From assembly GCA_015223225.1 (NCBI GenBank), contig JADFCQ010000002.1, forward strand, positions 62,001 through 126,000: 64,000 nucleotides of DNA, read 5' to 3'. The stretch is from Acetobacteraceae bacterium H6797. GTDB lineage: Bacteria > Pseudomonadota > Alphaproteobacteria > Acetobacterales > Acetobacteraceae. Position 1 is the first letter of the stretch. The number at the start of each line of letters is the position of its first letter. The translations under genes and the position numbers were made by a program. Below the pieces are notes generated by a model. That model was not told the origin of the DNA and did no database searches. It worked only from the letters and a program-made list of their open reading frames with translations. Below are positions 14,466 to 23,246 of this stretch, piece by piece.

Positions 14466-15809
14466 ATGAAGCTCAGCACCAGTTGGTTGCGGCGGGTGAT
14501 GCCGCGGGGGTTGTTGGGGCGGTCGTTGTTGATCGTGCTGGTGCCGCTGATCGTGTTGCAGGCGGTGGCGCTGCAGATTTTCTACGGCAGCCATCTCGAC
14601 GTGATTTCGCGGCGTCTCGCGGCCGGCGTCGCGGGCGATGTGGGCATGGTGGTGGAGCTGCTGACGCGGCATCCGGCCGAGGATGAGCGCGGCTGGATTT
14701 TCCGCGAGGCCGCCTGGCGGTTCGATCTCAACCTGGCCTTCGAGGAGGGCGCGCAGCTCAATCTCACGGCGCAGCGCCCGGCGAGCCTGCCTTTGCTGCC
14801 GCTGGAAGAGGATCTGGACCGCGCGCTGCGCGAGCGGGTGCGGCTGGCCTTCGACACGGACTGGCAGTCGGATAGCCGCAGCGTGATCATCCGGGTGCAG
14901 CTGGCCAATGGCGTGCTGCATGTGGAGGCGCCACGAAAGCGGCTCTTCGCGAATACGCTCTATCTCTTCGTCATCTGGGTGGTGGGCTCTTCGGCGCTGC
15001 TTTTCGCGGTGGCCGCGGTCTTCATGAAGAACCAGGTGCGCTCGATCCGGCGGCTGGCCGATGCCGCGGAAAGCTTCGGGATGGGGCGCGATCCGGGGCC
15101 GATCAAGCCCGAGGGCGCGGCCGAGGTGCGGCAGGCGGCGGCGGCCTTCAACCAGATGCAGGCCCGTATCCGCCGCTTCATCACGCAGCGGACGGATATG
15201 CTGGCCGGCATCAGCCACGACCTGCGAACGCCGCTGACCCGGATGCGGCTGGGCCTGACCATGCTGCCCCGCGACGAGGCGAACGAGGAGGATATCCACG
15301 CCCTCACCGAGGATGTGGAGGAGATGGAGCGCATGGTCGCCGCCTATCTCGCCTTCGCGCGCGGCGAGGTGGTGGAGCAGGCCGTGGAGGCCGATCTGAC
15401 GGAGCTGGTGCGCGACGTCGCCTCCCGCGCCCGGCGCGATGGCGCGACGCTCACGCTGGAGAGCAAGGGCCCGCTGACACTGGCGCTCCGGCGCGATGCG
15501 CTGCGGCGCTGCCTGGGCAATCTGCTGGACAATGCGCGGCGCCACGCACGCTCGATCGCCGTCACGGTCGAGGCCGTGCCGCGCGGCGAGAACGGGCAAT
15601 GGGCGCAGGTGCTGGTGGATGACGACGGCCCCGGCATTCCCGCCGAGACTCGTGAGGAGGCTTTCAAGCCCTTCGCCAGCTTCTCGGCCGGCGGCACGGG
15701 GCTGGGCCTGGCCATCGCGCGGGATATCGCGCGGGCCCATGGGGGCGATATCGCCCTGCTCGACAGCCCGCTGGGCGGGCTGCGCGCCCGGGTGCGGCTG
15801 CCGATCTAG
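14466..15809 (+). CDS. EnvZ-like membrane sensor histidine kinase
   Basis: From the ATG at 14466 the protein is 447 residues. Two transmembrane helices (about 14-38 and 158-182) frame a periplasmic sensor region of about 120 residues. A HAMP linker follows (SIRRLADAAESFGMGRD), then HisKA with MLAGISHDLRTPLTRMR, and an ATPase domain with NLLDNARRHA, DDDGPGIP and GGTGLGLAIARD boxes. The frame is open 23 codons upstream through the palindrome cluster, but MKLSTSW is the more natural start. It is the probable kinase for the OmpR regulator upstream. Confidence 0.92.
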   Translation: MKLSTSWLRRVMPRGLLGRSLLIVLVPLIVLQAVALQIFYGSHLDVISRRLAAGVAGDVGMVVELLTRHPAEDERGWIFREAAWRFDLNLAFEEGAQLNLTAQRPASLPLLPLEEDLDRALRERVRLAFDTDWQSDSRSVIIRVQLANGVLHVEAPRKRLFANTLYLFVIWVVGSSALLFAVAAVFMKNQVRSIRRLADAAESFGMGRDPGPIKPEGAAEVRQAAAAFNQMQARIRRFITQRTDMLAGISHDLRTPLTRMRLGLTMLPRDEANEEDIHALTEDVEEMERMVAAYLAFARGEVVEQAVEADLTELVRDVASRARRDGATLTLESKGPLTLALRRDALRRCLGNLLDNARRHARSIAVTVEAVPRGENGQWAQVLVDDDGPGIPAETREEAFKPFASFSAGGTGLGLAIARDIARAHGGDIALLDSPLGGLRARVRLPI

Positions 15810-15826
15810 GCAGCCCGCCTGCTTGG

Positions 15827-16243
15827 CTACTTCTTCTTCACCATGCCCTGAACCTCGTCCATCGCTTCGGCGAAGCGGCGGTTGAGCACGTTCAGCGCCT
15901 CGCCGTTGGACTTCTGGATGAGGTCGGCGATTTCCTTCATGTTGGTGACGGCCTTGGTATAGGCGGCCTTCATCAACTCGGCCTGCTTGGCGGCCTTGCC
16001 CTGAGGGTCGGCTTCCTGGGCAACGCCTTGCATCACCTGCGTCATCTCGTTCATCGAGTTCTGCAGGATTTCCATGTGCCGCCGCGCGACCGCCTGAGCA
16101 CCTTCGAGTGCCACGCGATTGGCGGCCGAGATGGCCTCCAGATTGCGCCGCTGGGCGGCGGCCAGCGCCTCGAGGTCAGGCATGGCGGGAAGGCGGAATT
16201 CATCTAGGAAAGCCATCAGGTCCGTCTCCGTTTTCTCTGTCAT
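15827..16243 (-). CDS. Phasin-family protein
   Basis: The 138-residue protein has the phasin_2 pattern: a short N-terminal acidic segment, then long amphipathic helices (LEALAAAQRRNLEAISAANR; AVARRHMEILQNSMNEMTQVM; MKAAYTKAVTNMKEIADLI) and a lysine-rich end. Phasins coat polyhydroxyalkanoate granules and control their number and size, so the organism probably stores PHA. No pha synthase is in the window. A TetR/COQ9-like regulator gene lies upstream on the same strand. It converges with the kinase gene with 17 bases between stops. Confidence 0.88.
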   Translation of the reverse strand: MTEKTETDLMAFLDEFRLPAMPDLEALAAAQRRNLEAISAANRVALEGAQAVARRHMEILQNSMNEMTQVMQGVAQEADPQGKAAKQAELMKAAYTKAVTNMKEIADLIQKSNGEALNVLNRRFAEAMDEVQGMVKKK

Positions 16244-16376
16244 GACGTCGTCTCCCGAGTGGCCTCTTGATTTTTAGTGACAGATCAAAACAAACAACCG
16301 TTTGCCCTGCCTGCTTGGTTAATTCTAACCCGGTGATCGGCGGGCATAAAGAATTCTTCCAGCCCAGCCGATGTCA

Positions 16377-16982
16377 TCACGGTGAAGAAGTGTCGCTTTC
16401 CGCAATGATATCGCCCGGCGGCAGGCGCAGGCTGCGGCCGAATTGCTCGGCGCGCTCCAAGGCGCGGTCCAGCGCGGCCATGGTGGCGGAGAGATCGGCG
16501 CCCTCGTCTTCGCGCCAGGCTTTCACGGTATAGAGCCAGACGGCGCAGAGCCCCTTCACGCGCAGCGCGCCGAGAGGCCCGCCCACATCGATGCCCACCG
16601 CGTCGAGCAGCCGCGCCATGGAGGCGGGCAGCAGAGCCGCGAGGCCGAGGGCGGTGAAGGGGTCGCCCTTCACCTCGCTCAGGAACCGCGTGAGCCCGAC
16701 ACGATAGGGCTGCATGCGGTCGATCCGCTGCATCACCGCGTCGAAGATGCGGTCACGCGGGGTCGATAGCGGGTCGGGCGTGATGCCCGCGACCATGCCC
16801 TCATCCACGATCTCGCCGTGCAGGCGGAGGAAGTCGAAGAGGCAGCGGAAACGCCCGCGCAGCGCCGCGCGTTCGATCCCGGCCCGGGCGGCGACGCCCT
16901 CTATCGTCGTGCCGCGCCACCCCGTCTCGGCGACCTCCGCCCAGAAAGCATCCAGCAGCGCGGCATTGTCGATCGGGCTCAT
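16377..16982 (-). CDS. TetR-like regulator with COQ9-like C-terminal region
   Basis: The 201-residue protein opens with a TetR-type helix-turn-helix (AFWAEVAETGWRGTTIEGVA, about 9-28, then RAGIERAALRGRF), followed by a helical body ending GALRVKGLCAVWLYTVKAW-type sequence and EDEGADLSATMAALDRALERAE. That C-terminal pattern recalls COQ9-related proteins as much as classical TetR ligand domains, so either a transcription factor or a lipid-binding COQ9-like protein is possible. The ATG at 16982 has AGGA seven bases upstream and is preferred to the GTG at 17000. The next gene on the strand is the phasin gene, suggesting control of PHA storage, which is inference. Confidence 0.72.
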   Translation of the reverse strand: MSPIDNAALLDAFWAEVAETGWRGTTIEGVAARAGIERAALRGRFRCLFDFLRLHGEIVDEGMVAGITPDPLSTPRDRIFDAVMQRIDRMQPYRVGLTRFLSEVKGDPFTALGLAALLPASMARLLDAVGIDVGGPLGALRVKGLCAVWLYTVKAWREDEGADLSATMAALDRALERAEQFGRSLRLPPGDIIAESDTSSP

Positions 16983-17084
16983 CGGGTCTTCCTGCGGCAC
17001 GAGCGGTCTGGCCGCTCCGGGAGGGTTCGTTGGCGATCAGGATAACATCCTTGGGCGGAAAACGCGCCTCCGCCCACGGATGTT

Positions 17085-18071
17085 TCAGGGCCTCGGCGCG
17101 GCGCTCGCCGGGGTTGCGGCGGGTGGAGCACCCTGGGCAGGCGGAGCGCCCTGAGCCGCTGGGGCGCCTCCGCCCGGCTTCCGATCGTAATCCGGGTTCG
17201 CATGGGGCATGCCGCCGGCATTGGCGATGACCTGCCGCACCCCCGCCGCCGCCTCCTCGGCCGCAGCATAGGCGACATCGCCCCAGAAGCGGTCGAGCGA
17301 GCCGCGCGGCACCTCGTTCAGCTGCAACACCCGGCCCAGCTCATGCCCATCGGTGCGGCTGACGATCCACTGGATCTCGACGCGGTCACGATTGTTCTCC
17401 GTCGGCACGACATGCACCTCGCCCTCAAGCCCGTAGAGCGCGCCCTCGGCCAGGTCCTGGATCACGAGCCCCTGCTTGCTGAGGAAGTCGTTCATGCGCT
17501 CGGTCAGGCGCTGGTTGCCGTCGCCGGGCGCGCCGCGCACGCCCGGGAAACGCATCTTGGGCGAAGGCTTGCCGATCAGCGCCGTCGGGTCATTGGCCTT
17601 GCGCGCCGCCTCGACGCGGGTGAGCAGGGAGAGGATCTGCGGCGCGTCCCGTTCGGCGATCCGCTTCAGGACGTCCTTCTGCCCCTCAGCCCAGTCCCGC
17701 GCGGAAACCGGCTGGCCCGAGATGGTGCCGAGCGCCTTGTCGTCCGGGTCGCGCAGGGCGTAGCGCGGCGTCACCTTGTCGCCCTCGGCCTCGGCGGTGA
17801 TCTGCAGGCGCCAATCGAGGGGGCGCGGCCGGTCGGTCACCGCGGGCACTTCCGAGGCCTCCAGGGTCGCGGCCGTCTGCTCGGCGAAGCTCTTCGCCGC
17901 CTCGTCGGTCAGAAGGGCGGTGGGCGGCGTCAGCACCGCGAGGCGATAGGCAGGGGGTGCCGTGAGCCGTGGCGCCATGCCGCCCGGCTTGCCCCAATAA
18001 GGTTGGAAATTCTCGCAGCCGGCGAGGATCAGCGGCAGCAAAAGAAGGGCGAGGTGACGGAACTTAACCAA
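17085..18071 (-). CDS. Hypothetical outer-membrane or periplasmic lipoprotein
   Basis: The 328-residue protein starts with a type II signal peptide ending in the lipobox LILAGC (Cys19), so it is lipid-modified. The remainder is soluble with alternating strands; about residues 60-120 (VPAVTDRPRPLDWRLQITAE) and 210-280 look like two related beta-rich parts. The last 25 residues are Gly/Ala/Pro-rich. I recognise no named family. The start is TTG (18069-18071) and overlaps the stop of a 22-residue reading frame by eight bases, suggesting translational coupling. It follows pgeF in the lgt cluster. Confidence 0.75.
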   Translation of the reverse strand: MVKFRHLALLLLPLILAGCENFQPYWGKPGGMAPRLTAPPAYRLAVLTPPTALLTDEAAKSFAEQTAATLEASEVPAVTDRPRPLDWRLQITAEAEGDKVTPRYALRDPDDKALGTISGQPVSARDWAEGQKDVLKRIAERDAPQILSLLTRVEAARKANDPTALIGKPSPKMRFPGVRGAPGDGNQRLTERMNDFLSKQGLVIQDLAEGALYGLEGEVHVVPTENNRDRVEIQWIVSRTDGHELGRVLQLNEVPRGSLDRFWGDVAYAAAEEAAAGVRQVIANAGGMPHANPDYDRKPGGGAPAAQGAPPAQGAPPAATPASAAPRP

Positions 18072-18132
18072 GGACGCAGGCCGCCATGGCAGTGAGAATG
18101 ATCAGGAACATGAACTGCACCATGTAGGGCAT
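18064..18132 (-). CDS. Candidate 22-residue hydrophobic peptide
   Basis: Between pgeF and the lipoprotein gene an ATG at 18132 opens a 22-codon frame beginning MPYMVQFMFLIILTAMAAC and ending VLG then TAA. It is one hydrophobic helix long enough to cross a membrane, with a late cysteine. It starts 11 bases after the pgeF stop and overlaps the TTG start of the lipoprotein gene by eight bases. A leader that couples translation, or a small membrane protein, are both possible. No strong ribosome site is seen. Confidence 0.4.
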   Translation of the reverse strand: MPYMVQFMFLIILTAMAACVLG

Positions 18133-18143
18133 GGGGTGGAACC

Positions 18144-18926
18144 TCAACCCGGAACGGCGATGGCGGAGAGCTGATGCCCGATCGGCCCCGGTGCGGCACC
18201 GGCGGCGATGGCAAGCGTATTGCGCCGGTGGCTGAAGAAACGCGCCTCATCGGCCAAAGTATCGGCATCGACCACGGCCGCGCGCACGCCGGCCGCGAGG
18301 AGCCGCGCCTCGCAATAGCCCGCGAGGTCGAATTGCCAGCGATCCTCGCGCTTGCCGGGGGCGAAGAAACGCGCATCGGCGATGGACCGCGCCAGCACGG
18401 CATCGCGCATATCGGGCCCGACTTCGTAGGAAGGCTGGCGGATGCAGGGGCCGAGCACGGCGGCGATGGCCTCCCGCCGCGCGCCGAGGCCGATCATGGC
18501 CTCGATGGTCGCCTCCATCACGCCATCCACCGCGCCACGCCAGCCGGCATGGCAGGCGCCAGCGACACCCGCCTCGGCATCGGCGAAGAGCACCGGCCCG
18601 CAATCGCCCGTGACGATGCCCAGCACCTGGCCCGGCACGCGGCTGACCAGCCCATCGGCCTGGGGCCGCGCATCGGGCGGGATGGGCGCCGTCACCTCGA
18701 CCACGCTGATGCCATGGACCTGATGCAGCCCGGAGAGCGCGCCCGGGGCGAAGCCCATGGCATCCATCGCGCGGCGGCGGTTCTCCAGCACGGCATCCGT
18801 CGCGTCCTTCCCGCCCAGCGAGCAGTTCAGCGTGGCGAAACGCCCCGCCGACACGCCGCCATTGCGGGTGAAGAAACCGTGGGTGACGCCGGAAAGCAGC
18901 GGGTCGGTGAGGAATTCGACGGTCAT
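18144..18926 (-). CDS. pgeF: Peptidoglycan editing factor PgeF (YfiH/laccase-domain family)
   Basis: PgeF (Pfam Cu-oxidase_4) removes mis-incorporated L-serine from UDP-MurNAc-L-Ser; relatives also act on purine nucleosides. The 260-residue protein keeps the metal-site residues: the histidine in LHQVHG, the cysteine in VTGDCGPVLF and the histidine in CHAGWRG, followed by GPCIRQPSYEVG. It is cytosolic. The gene overlaps the upstream methyltransferase by four bases. The run lgt, methyltransferase, pgeF is a conserved order in alphaproteobacteria. Confidence 0.93.
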   Translation of the reverse strand: MTVEFLTDPLLSGVTHGFFTRNGGVSAGRFATLNCSLGGKDATDAVLENRRRAMDAMGFAPGALSGLHQVHGISVVEVTAPIPPDARPQADGLVSRVPGQVLGIVTGDCGPVLFADAEAGVAGACHAGWRGAVDGVMEATIEAMIGLGARREAIAAVLGPCIRQPSYEVGPDMRDAVLARSIADARFFAPGKREDRWQFDLAGYCEARLLAAGVRAAVVDADTLADEARFFSHRRNTLAIAAGAAPGPIGHQLSAIAVPG

Positions 18927-19936
18927 GCGGCCTCCAGGCCCGGCGGCGCCGGCAGGTCAGGGTGACAAATGGCCAGCGCCTTGAAAAGCCGGCCCATGCC
19001 CTCGGGCAGGATGAGGCGCTGGGCAGCCGCGATATGCTCTCCGGCGCGGCGTGGATCGAGCGCGGCCAGCGCGCTCGCCCGCGCCGTCAGGCCGAGGCTC
19101 TGCAGGAAGAGGCCCTGCGGCAGCGGGCCATGGGCGGCGGCCCCGGTCTCGCGCGCGGCGGCGGCGAGACGGGCGAAATCCACATGGGCGGTGATGTCGG
19201 CGCTGCCGGGCTCGGCAAGCGGGTCCACCGGCTCATGGCGGCGCACGGCCTGGAGGCTGTCGCCCAGCCCGCTTTCGGCCGGCCCGTAATCGAGGAAGAG
19301 TGCGGCCCCGCCCTGGCTGGCCAGCCGCCGCGACAGCGCGGCGACGAGCGCCCTGCCCGCCTCGCCATATTCGGCAATCGCACCTTCCGGCGCCTCGGCG
19401 GGTAAGGGCAGGCCCGGCTCGGAGGCCAGTTCGACGAAGGCGCCGTCGCGCACATGGCGCTCCATCCAGGCATCGCCACGGCGGATGAACTGGCGGATGG
19501 GCAGAGCGTCGAGGAATTCATTGCCCAGGATGATGGCCGGGCCCGGCGGCAGATCCGCGATATCCCCGTGCCAGGCCGCCACCGCTCCCCCGAGCTTGGC
19601 CGCCTGGGCCTGCCGTAGCAGAGGCGAGCGCTCGACGAGATGCAGGCGCAGCGCGGCGGCGAAGTCGGGCACCATCTCCCGGATGGCGCGCAGGGCATCG
19701 GCCATGAGCGTGCCCCTGCCCGGCCCCAGCTCGGCCAGCACCACCTCGCGCGGGCTGCCCATGCTCATCCAGGTCACGGCGGCCCAGAGGCCCAGGCATT
19801 CGCCGAAACACTGGCTGATCTCGGGCGCGGTCGTGAAATCCCCCTCGCGGCCGAAAGGGTCGCGGCCCGCGTAATAGGCATCGGCGGCCCTGGCCATGAA
19901 GTGGTCGAGCCGCTCAGCCCGCGCCTGGATGCTCAT
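18923..19936 (-). CDS. SAM-dependent methyltransferase, NDUFAF7/MidA family (DUF185)
   Basis: The 337-residue protein has the MidA family features: YYAGRDPFGREGDFTTAPEIS (about 22-42, the conserved GDFxTxPEIS box), LGPGRGTLMADALR (SAM glycine loop, about 68-81), ILGNEFLDALPIRQF (about 134-148) and LFLDYGP. The human relative NDUFAF7 methylates an arginine of a complex I subunit, so a role in complex I assembly is plausible. It lies 10 bases after lgt and overlaps pgeF by four. Confidence 0.91.
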   Translation of the reverse strand: MSIQARAERLDHFMARAADAYYAGRDPFGREGDFTTAPEISQCFGECLGLWAAVTWMSMGSPREVVLAELGPGRGTLMADALRAIREMVPDFAAALRLHLVERSPLLRQAQAAKLGGAVAAWHGDIADLPPGPAIILGNEFLDALPIRQFIRRGDAWMERHVRDGAFVELASEPGLPLPAEAPEGAIAEYGEAGRALVAALSRRLASQGGAALFLDYGPAESGLGDSLQAVRRHEPVDPLAEPGSADITAHVDFARLAAAARETGAAAHGPLPQGLFLQSLGLTARASALAALDPRRAGEHIAAAQRLILPEGMGRLFKALAICHPDLPAPPGLEAA

Positions 19937-19946
19937 GCGCCTGGGC

Positions 19947-20765
19947 TCACGCCTTCTCTGCCACCGGCGCCTCGGCGACCGGCTTGGCGCGCAGCGCCAG
20001 CCAGAGGCCGACCAGCACCATCGGCACCGAGAGAAGCTGCCCCATGGTCGCCCCGCCCATCAGGAAGCCGAGCTGTGCATCGGGCTGGCGGAAGAACTCG
20101 CCGATGATGCGCGCCACGCCGTAACCCATCAGGAAGATGCCGGTCAGCAGGCCCCGCCGCGCCCGGATGGACGGGCTGAGCGCCAGAAGCTGGAGCAGGA
20201 TGAAGAGGATCACGCCCTCCATCGCCGCCTGATAGAGCTGGCTCGGATGACGCGGCTCCGGCCCGCCCGTGGGGAAGACCATGGCCCAGGGCACGTCCGA
20301 CACGCGGCCCCACAGCTCGCCATTGATGAAATTCGCGATACGCCCGAAGAACAGGCCGATCGGCACGACCGGCGCCAGACGGTCGCCGAAAGCGAGTGGG
20401 GGGATGCCCTGCTGGCGGCAATAGATCCAGGTCGCGACGATCACGCCCACCATGCCGCCATGGAAGGACATGCCGCCCTCCCACAGGTAGAGGGCCTCCC
20501 AGGGCGCGCTCAGATAGTGGTCGGGCTTGTAGAAGATGACGTAGCCCAGCCGGCCGCCCAGCACGATGCCCAGCGTCGCCCAGGTAACATAGTCATCCAC
20601 CTGTAGGGGCGTGCAGGCTTGCGGCGCGCGCAGCACCTGGCGGCGCATCAGCTGCCAGCCGAGCACGATGCCGGCGATATAGGCCAGCGCGTACCAGCGG
20701 ATGGCGAAAGGCCCGATGGCGACGATCACCGGGTCGATAACGGGAAAAGGCAGCGTGAAAAGCAT
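19947..20765 (-). CDS. lgt: Prolipoprotein diacylglyceryl transferase
   Basis: Lgt transfers diacylglycerol from phosphatidylglycerol to the lipobox cysteine of prelipoproteins in the inner membrane. The 272-residue protein has about seven membrane segments and the Lgt signature GRIANFINGELWGR (about 145-158), with the essential arginine, plus the HGG motif in SFHGGMVG. The start is the ATG at 20765 with AGGGGG upstream; the frame stays open much further but without homology. It serves the lipoproteins encoded at 17085 and 27317 among others, and diverges from ubiK. Confidence 0.96.
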   Translation of the reverse strand: MLFTLPFPVIDPVIVAIGPFAIRWYALAYIAGIVLGWQLMRRQVLRAPQACTPLQVDDYVTWATLGIVLGGRLGYVIFYKPDHYLSAPWEALYLWEGGMSFHGGMVGVIVATWIYCRQQGIPPLAFGDRLAPVVPIGLFFGRIANFINGELWGRVSDVPWAMVFPTGGPEPRHPSQLYQAAMEGVILFILLQLLALSPSIRARRGLLTGIFLMGYGVARIIGEFFRQPDAQLGFLMGGATMGQLLSVPMVLVGLWLALRAKPVAEAPVAEKA

Positions 20766-20937
20766 GGAACCCCCTGCCAGTGCCCCGCCAGCATCACCAT
20801 CTGGTAGGGAAGGCCACGGATCGGGGCCGGGACTGCCCTTCTGCCGCGTCGTGTGGCGCGGTATAGGCGGGGCTGGCTTCGCCGGGCAAGCCGAGGAGCC
20901 CTTCGCCACAGGGCGCAGATGGAGAGCGAGCAACGTG

Positions 20938-21336
20938 ATGGACCGCAAGGGCAAGATTTTCGACGACATCGCCGGCATGGCGGGCGGCGCCTTCTCCGCA
21001 CTCGCGGGTCTGCGCACCGAGATGGAGGCCATGGCCCGCGCCCAGGCCGAGGCGATGATCACCCGGCTCGACCTCGCCAAGCGCGAGGACCTCGATGCCG
21101 CGATGGAGCTGGCCCGCCGCGCCCGCGAGGATGCCGAGGCCCTGGCCGAGCGCGTCGCGGCCCTCGAGGCGAAGCTGGCGGCCAAGGAATCGGCCCCCAA
21201 GGAATCGGGAGGCGAATCCGGCTCCGGCAAATCCAAGGCAAAGGCCGAAGCCAAGTCCAAGAGCGAGCCCGAGTCCGATTCCGAGGCCCCGCACCTGCCG
21301 CCGGTGGCCGGTGAAGGCAGTGCCCCCTCTTCCTGA
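20938..21336 (+). CDS. ubiK: Ubiquinone biosynthesis accessory factor UbiK (BMFP family)
   Basis: The 132-residue protein opens MDRKGKIFDDIAGMAGG, the DUF526/BMFP start, followed by an amphipathic helix and a C-terminal coiled coil (KREDLDAAMELARRARED, then ALAERVAALEAKLA). UbiK trimers with UbiJ help the aerobic ubiquinone complex and bind membranes. Beyond residue 85 is an extra Lys/Ser/Glu-rich tail that is low complexity. GTG at 20935 is an alternative start. It diverges from lgt with a 172-bp gap. Confidence 0.85.
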   Translation: MDRKGKIFDDIAGMAGGAFSALAGLRTEMEAMARAQAEAMITRLDLAKREDLDAAMELARRAREDAEALAERVAALEAKLAAKESAPKESGGESGSGKSKAKAEAKSKSEPESDSEAPHLPPVAGEGSAPSS

Positions 21337-21354
21337 GGGGGCCTGAGGCCCCTT
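21336..21354 (+). terminator. Hairpin at the ubiK stop codon
   Basis: GGGGCC (21338-21343) pairs with GGCCCC (21347-21352) around a TGA loop, extended by a GT and an AT pair. It starts at the last base of the ubiK stop. No T-run follows, so it is a probable rather than certain terminator. The remaining gap to 21540 contains nothing else I can name. Confidence 0.45.
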
Positions 21355-21539
21355 GATGGGGATCACATTCCTCTCATCCCCCGAGTCCCGATGCTGCGGC
21401 GCCAAAATTGCGCCGCCATCGGCGCCGGAAGGGCTTGCGGCGAGAGTCAGCCGCCGGATATCAATCTCTAGGGGTTCGAGCATCGCCGAAACCGCTAGAT
21501 TTCGGTGACGACCGGCTCGCCCCGTAAGGAGGTGCCGCG

Positions 21540-22043
21540 ATGACCGCAATGATCGGCCTTGAACGCGACCAATCCACCAACCCGCTCGACATCATAGAGC
21601 AGATCCTGGGCGCCAATGAGTGGGCTTTCGAACGCCGCTCGGATGGCGAGATGGCTGCCGAGGCGCCGGGCAAATGGTGCGATTACGGGCTGTACTTCTC
21701 CTGGTCGCATGAAATCAGCGCCATGAACTTCTCCTGCGCCTTCGACATGAAGGTGCCGGCGGGGCGGCGCGAGAAGCTCTATGAATTGCTGAGCCTCGCG
21801 AACGAGAAGCTGTGGATCGGCCATTTCGGCCTCGACAGCGACGAAGGCGTGCTGGTCTTCCGCCATTCGGTGCTGCTGCGGGGCGCGCCCAGCGCCTCGG
21901 CGGAGAGCCTCGAGGATATGGTGGATATCGCCATCACCGAATGTGAGCGCTTCTTCCCGGCCTTCCAATTCGTGCTCTGGGGCGGCAAGGCGCCTGCCGA
22001 GGCGCTCCAGGCCGCCATGCTGGAATGCGAGGGCGAAGCCTGA
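21540..22043 (+). CDS. YbjN-domain protein
   Basis: The 167-residue protein belongs to the YbjN (DUF1790-type) family, related in fold to type III secretion chaperones: NPLDIIEQILGANEWAFERR opening, central CDYGLYFSWSHEISAMNFSC, KLYELLSLANEKLWIGHF, and a conserved FRHSVLLRG strand. It is cytosolic; the function of such proteins is not settled (stress tolerance and toxin-like effects have been proposed for E. coli YbjN). The start is supported by a very strong AAGGAGGTG just before the ATG. It often sits near proC, as here (1.8 kb away). Confidence 0.87.
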   Translation: MTAMIGLERDQSTNPLDIIEQILGANEWAFERRSDGEMAAEAPGKWCDYGLYFSWSHEISAMNFSCAFDMKVPAGRREKLYELLSLANEKLWIGHFGLDSDEGVLVFRHSVLLRGAPSASAESLEDMVDIAITECERFFPAFQFVLWGGKAPAEALQAAMLECEGEA

Positions 22044-22050
22044 GCGAGCG

Positions 22051-22081
22051 CCCTTCGCCGCTGTCCCTCAGCGGCGAAGGG
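22051..22081. terminator. 12-bp perfect hairpin between convergent genes
   Basis: CCCTTCGCCGCT (22051-22062) pairs with AGCGGCGAAGGG (22070-22081) around a 7-base loop, between YbjN and the converging MFS gene, whose stop codon lies in the loop and right arm. It is symmetrical and could stop both transcripts, though no T-run is present on either strand. Confidence 0.6.
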
Positions 22082-23246
22082 CCATCCAGAAGCAGAGCTG
22101 GGCGATGATGCCCGAGCCTGCCAGCACCAGCGCCGCCGCCAGCGCCGGGTCATTCCCGAAACCGGCGAGCGTGGTGCAGATCGCCCCCACCGCCATCTGG
22201 CCAAAGCCATAGAGGCCCGAGGCCGAGCCGATCAGCTTCGGGTTGACGCCGATCGCCAGGGTGAGCGCCGCCGGCGAGGCGGTGCCGGCGCCGAGGGTGA
22301 AGAGAAACAGGCTCCCGACCGCCACCCAGATCGTCAATTGCCCCGTCAGCGCGGCGCCGAGGAAGAGAAAGGCCGCGAGCACGCTCGCCGCATTGGCCGC
22401 GACGGTCAGCCCGCTCATCGGCATGCGCGTCAGGAGCCGGCTGGCCACCAGGCTGCCGAGGAAAACGCCCACGATCAGCGTCGCCAGCGCGAAGCCCACC
22501 TCATGCGAGGGCCGGTGCAGTTGGTCCACGATGATGAAGGGCGCGGAGGCCACGAAGGCATACATTGAGGTCGTCGCACAGGCCCCGCCTAGCGAGAGGC
22601 CCAGAAAGCGCGGGGAGCGTATCAGCCCCAGATAGCCCTTCAGCAGGGCGCGCCCGCCACCCGCCGGCGCGGCACCGCCCGTCTCCGGCAGCATCTTCAG
22701 CGCCAGCAGCATATTGGCCACCCCGAGCCCGCAGAGCAGCACGTAGATGGAGCGCCAGCCGAGATGCGTGGCCAGGGCATCGCCGATGATCGGCGCGGCG
22801 CCGGGGCCCAGCACCACCATCAGGTTCATCAGCGCGAGCCGCCGGGCGGCATCGTTCGGCGCCGAGGTGTCCCGCACGATGGCCCGGCCCAGCACCAGGC
22901 CCGAACAGCCGCCCAGCGCCTGGAACAGCCTCGCCACGATGAGCCAGTGGATATCGGGCGCGAAAAGCGCGGCGAAACCCGCCACCGTATAGAGCAACAA
23001 CCCGCCCATCAGCGTGCGCCGCCGGCCGAAGCGGTCGGAAAGCGGCCCGTAGATCAACTGCCCGAAAGCGAGGCCGATAATATAGAGGCTGATGGTCATG
23101 CGGACCTCGGCCATGCTCGCCCCGAGGTCCCGCGCCGCCACCGGCAGGGCGGGGACGAAGATATGCATGGCCAGGGTGCCGGCGAAGGTAATGAGCGCGA
23201 GCAGCCACAGCGGGGCCTTGCGGCCCTCGGTCGCCACCTCGCTCAT
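22068..23246 (-). CDS. Bcr/CflA-type MFS multidrug efflux transporter
   Basis: The 392-residue inner-membrane protein has 12 predicted helices and the DHA1 motif A GPLSDRFGRRRTLMGG (about 70-85) after helix 2. The opening FAGTLAMHIFVPALPVAARDLG and the GCSGLVLGRAIVRD segment (about 115-128) match Bcr/CflA drug transporters (bicyclomycin, chloramphenicol and similar). The substrate cannot be read. It overlaps the upstream MarR-family gene by four bases, so it is probably controlled by that regulator. Confidence 0.88.
   Translation of the reverse strand: MSEVATEGRKAPLWLLALITFAGTLAMHIFVPALPVAARDLGASMAEVRMTISLYIIGLAFGQLIYGPLSDRFGRRRTLMGGLLLYTVAGFAALFAPDIHWLIVARLFQALGGCSGLVLGRAIVRDTSAPNDAARRLALMNLMVVLGPGAAPIIGDALATHLGWRSIYVLLCGLGVANMLLALKMLPETGGAAPAGGGRALLKGYLGLIRSPRFLGLSLGGACATTSMYAFVASAPFIIVDQLHRPSHEVGFALATLIVGVFLGSLVASRLLTRMPMSGLTVAANAASVLAAFLFLGAALTGQLTIWVAVGSLFLFTLGAGTASPAALTLAIGVNPKLIGSASGLYGFGQMAVGAICTTLAGFGNDPALAAALVLAGSGIIAQLCFWMALRR

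Noticed and set aside
14139..15740. 533-codon minus-strand frame over the sensor kinase
   Set aside because: It is a shadow of the kinase gene: rich in His, Gln and Arg with no domain, and it crosses the palindrome cluster.
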